Source: Verrucomicrobiota bacterium
GTDB lineage: Bacteria; Verrucomicrobiota; Verrucomicrobiia; CAIQCK01
Direction: 5' to 3'
Assembly: GCA_026397915.1 (NCBI GenBank)
Contig: JAPLTX010000038.1
Location: 23,952 to 87,951 of the forward strand
DNA length: 64,000 bases
Below, piece by piece: positions 63,935 through 64,000 of this stretch. The notes below the pieces were generated by a model that had not been told where the DNA came from, made no database searches, and saw nothing but the letters and a program-made list of their open reading frames with translations. Both the position numbers and the translations under genes were made by a program. The first letter of the stretch is position 1, and every line of letters starts with the position of its first letter.

Positions 63935-64000
63935 ATGCACAACGTGAAACGAATCCTGATTGCCGTTTGGACGGTGGGCATGATGCTGACGATGGCTGGT
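63935..64000 (+). CDS. Start of an exported protein, truncated by the right edge
   Basis: Twenty-two codons are visible: MHNVKRILIAVWTVGMMLTM and two more, a signal-peptide start (basic, then hydrophobic). GGGAAAC lies upstream. Its position after the sugar transferase suggests a polysaccharide-export component, but nothing in the visible part identifies it. Confidence 0.55.
   Translation, partial: MHNVKRILIAVWTVGMMLTMAG

Overview
The window looks like a chromosomal segment of a GC-rich Gram-negative bacterium. It encodes a Lol lipoprotein-release system, a Wzx/Wzy/Wzz-type polysaccharide cluster, Tat- and Sec-exported dehydrogenase-like proteins, and a McsA-McsB-ClpC arginine-phosphorylation set. 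Together with short collagen-like proteins and small orphan secreted or membrane proteins, this suggests the PVC superphylum, most likely Verrucomicrobiota. That assignment is inference: no rRNA gene is present to confirm it.

Layout. 1-2270: end of ftsA, ftsZ and tRNA-Ser(CGA). 2332-7034: a small SGNH-like protein, then tgt-yajC-secDF. 7035-9125: a lipoprotein-like gene with an in-frame TGA and a PaaK-like ligase. 9303-11973 (locus C): a membrane protein, a secreted DUF2314-like protein and a decayed collagen-like gene, all on the minus strand with shared repeats. 12033-17874: recJ converging on rpmB, then a ThuA-like protein and two exported Gfo/Idh/MocA-type proteins. 18030-25484: a class III aminotransferase, an Rrf2 regulator, gyrB and gyrA. 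25603-31545 (locus A): two small membrane genes, palindromic elements, a 41-bp tandem array, an FN3-like protein, a frameshifted collagen-like protein and an array of small orphan genes. 31714-36927: rlmN-archease-rtcB, then an ECF sigma/anti-sigma pair with a secreted protein, then a YqeY-like protein. 36959-44846 (minus strand): lolC-lolD-branched-chain aminotransferase-mcsA-mcsB-clpC-ispD. 44847-50860 (locus B): a helical protein, a 21-bp tandem array, a collagen-like protein and seven small orphan genes. 50886-53767: a response regulator and a hybrid histidine kinase. 53877-64000: exopolysaccharide glycosyltransferases, flippase, polymerase, chain-length protein, periplasmic adaptor, an FGE-like protein, an initiating sugar transferase and the start of a secreted protein.

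Most of the window is housekeeping in compact, translationally coupled operons. The unusual content is the three accessory loci A, B and C. Each has a collagen-like gene (intact in B, frameshifted in A, decayed in C). Its 3' side leads through a conserved palindromic or heptamer-repeat segment into one or more unrelated small genes. In A and B these small genes are separated by copies of the same leader repeat. Several leader copies carry the same start codon and signal-peptide beginning (MKTISRNLL), and some of these leaders have no gene body. The arrangement resembles a cassette array, but I found no integrase, transposase or attC-like site.
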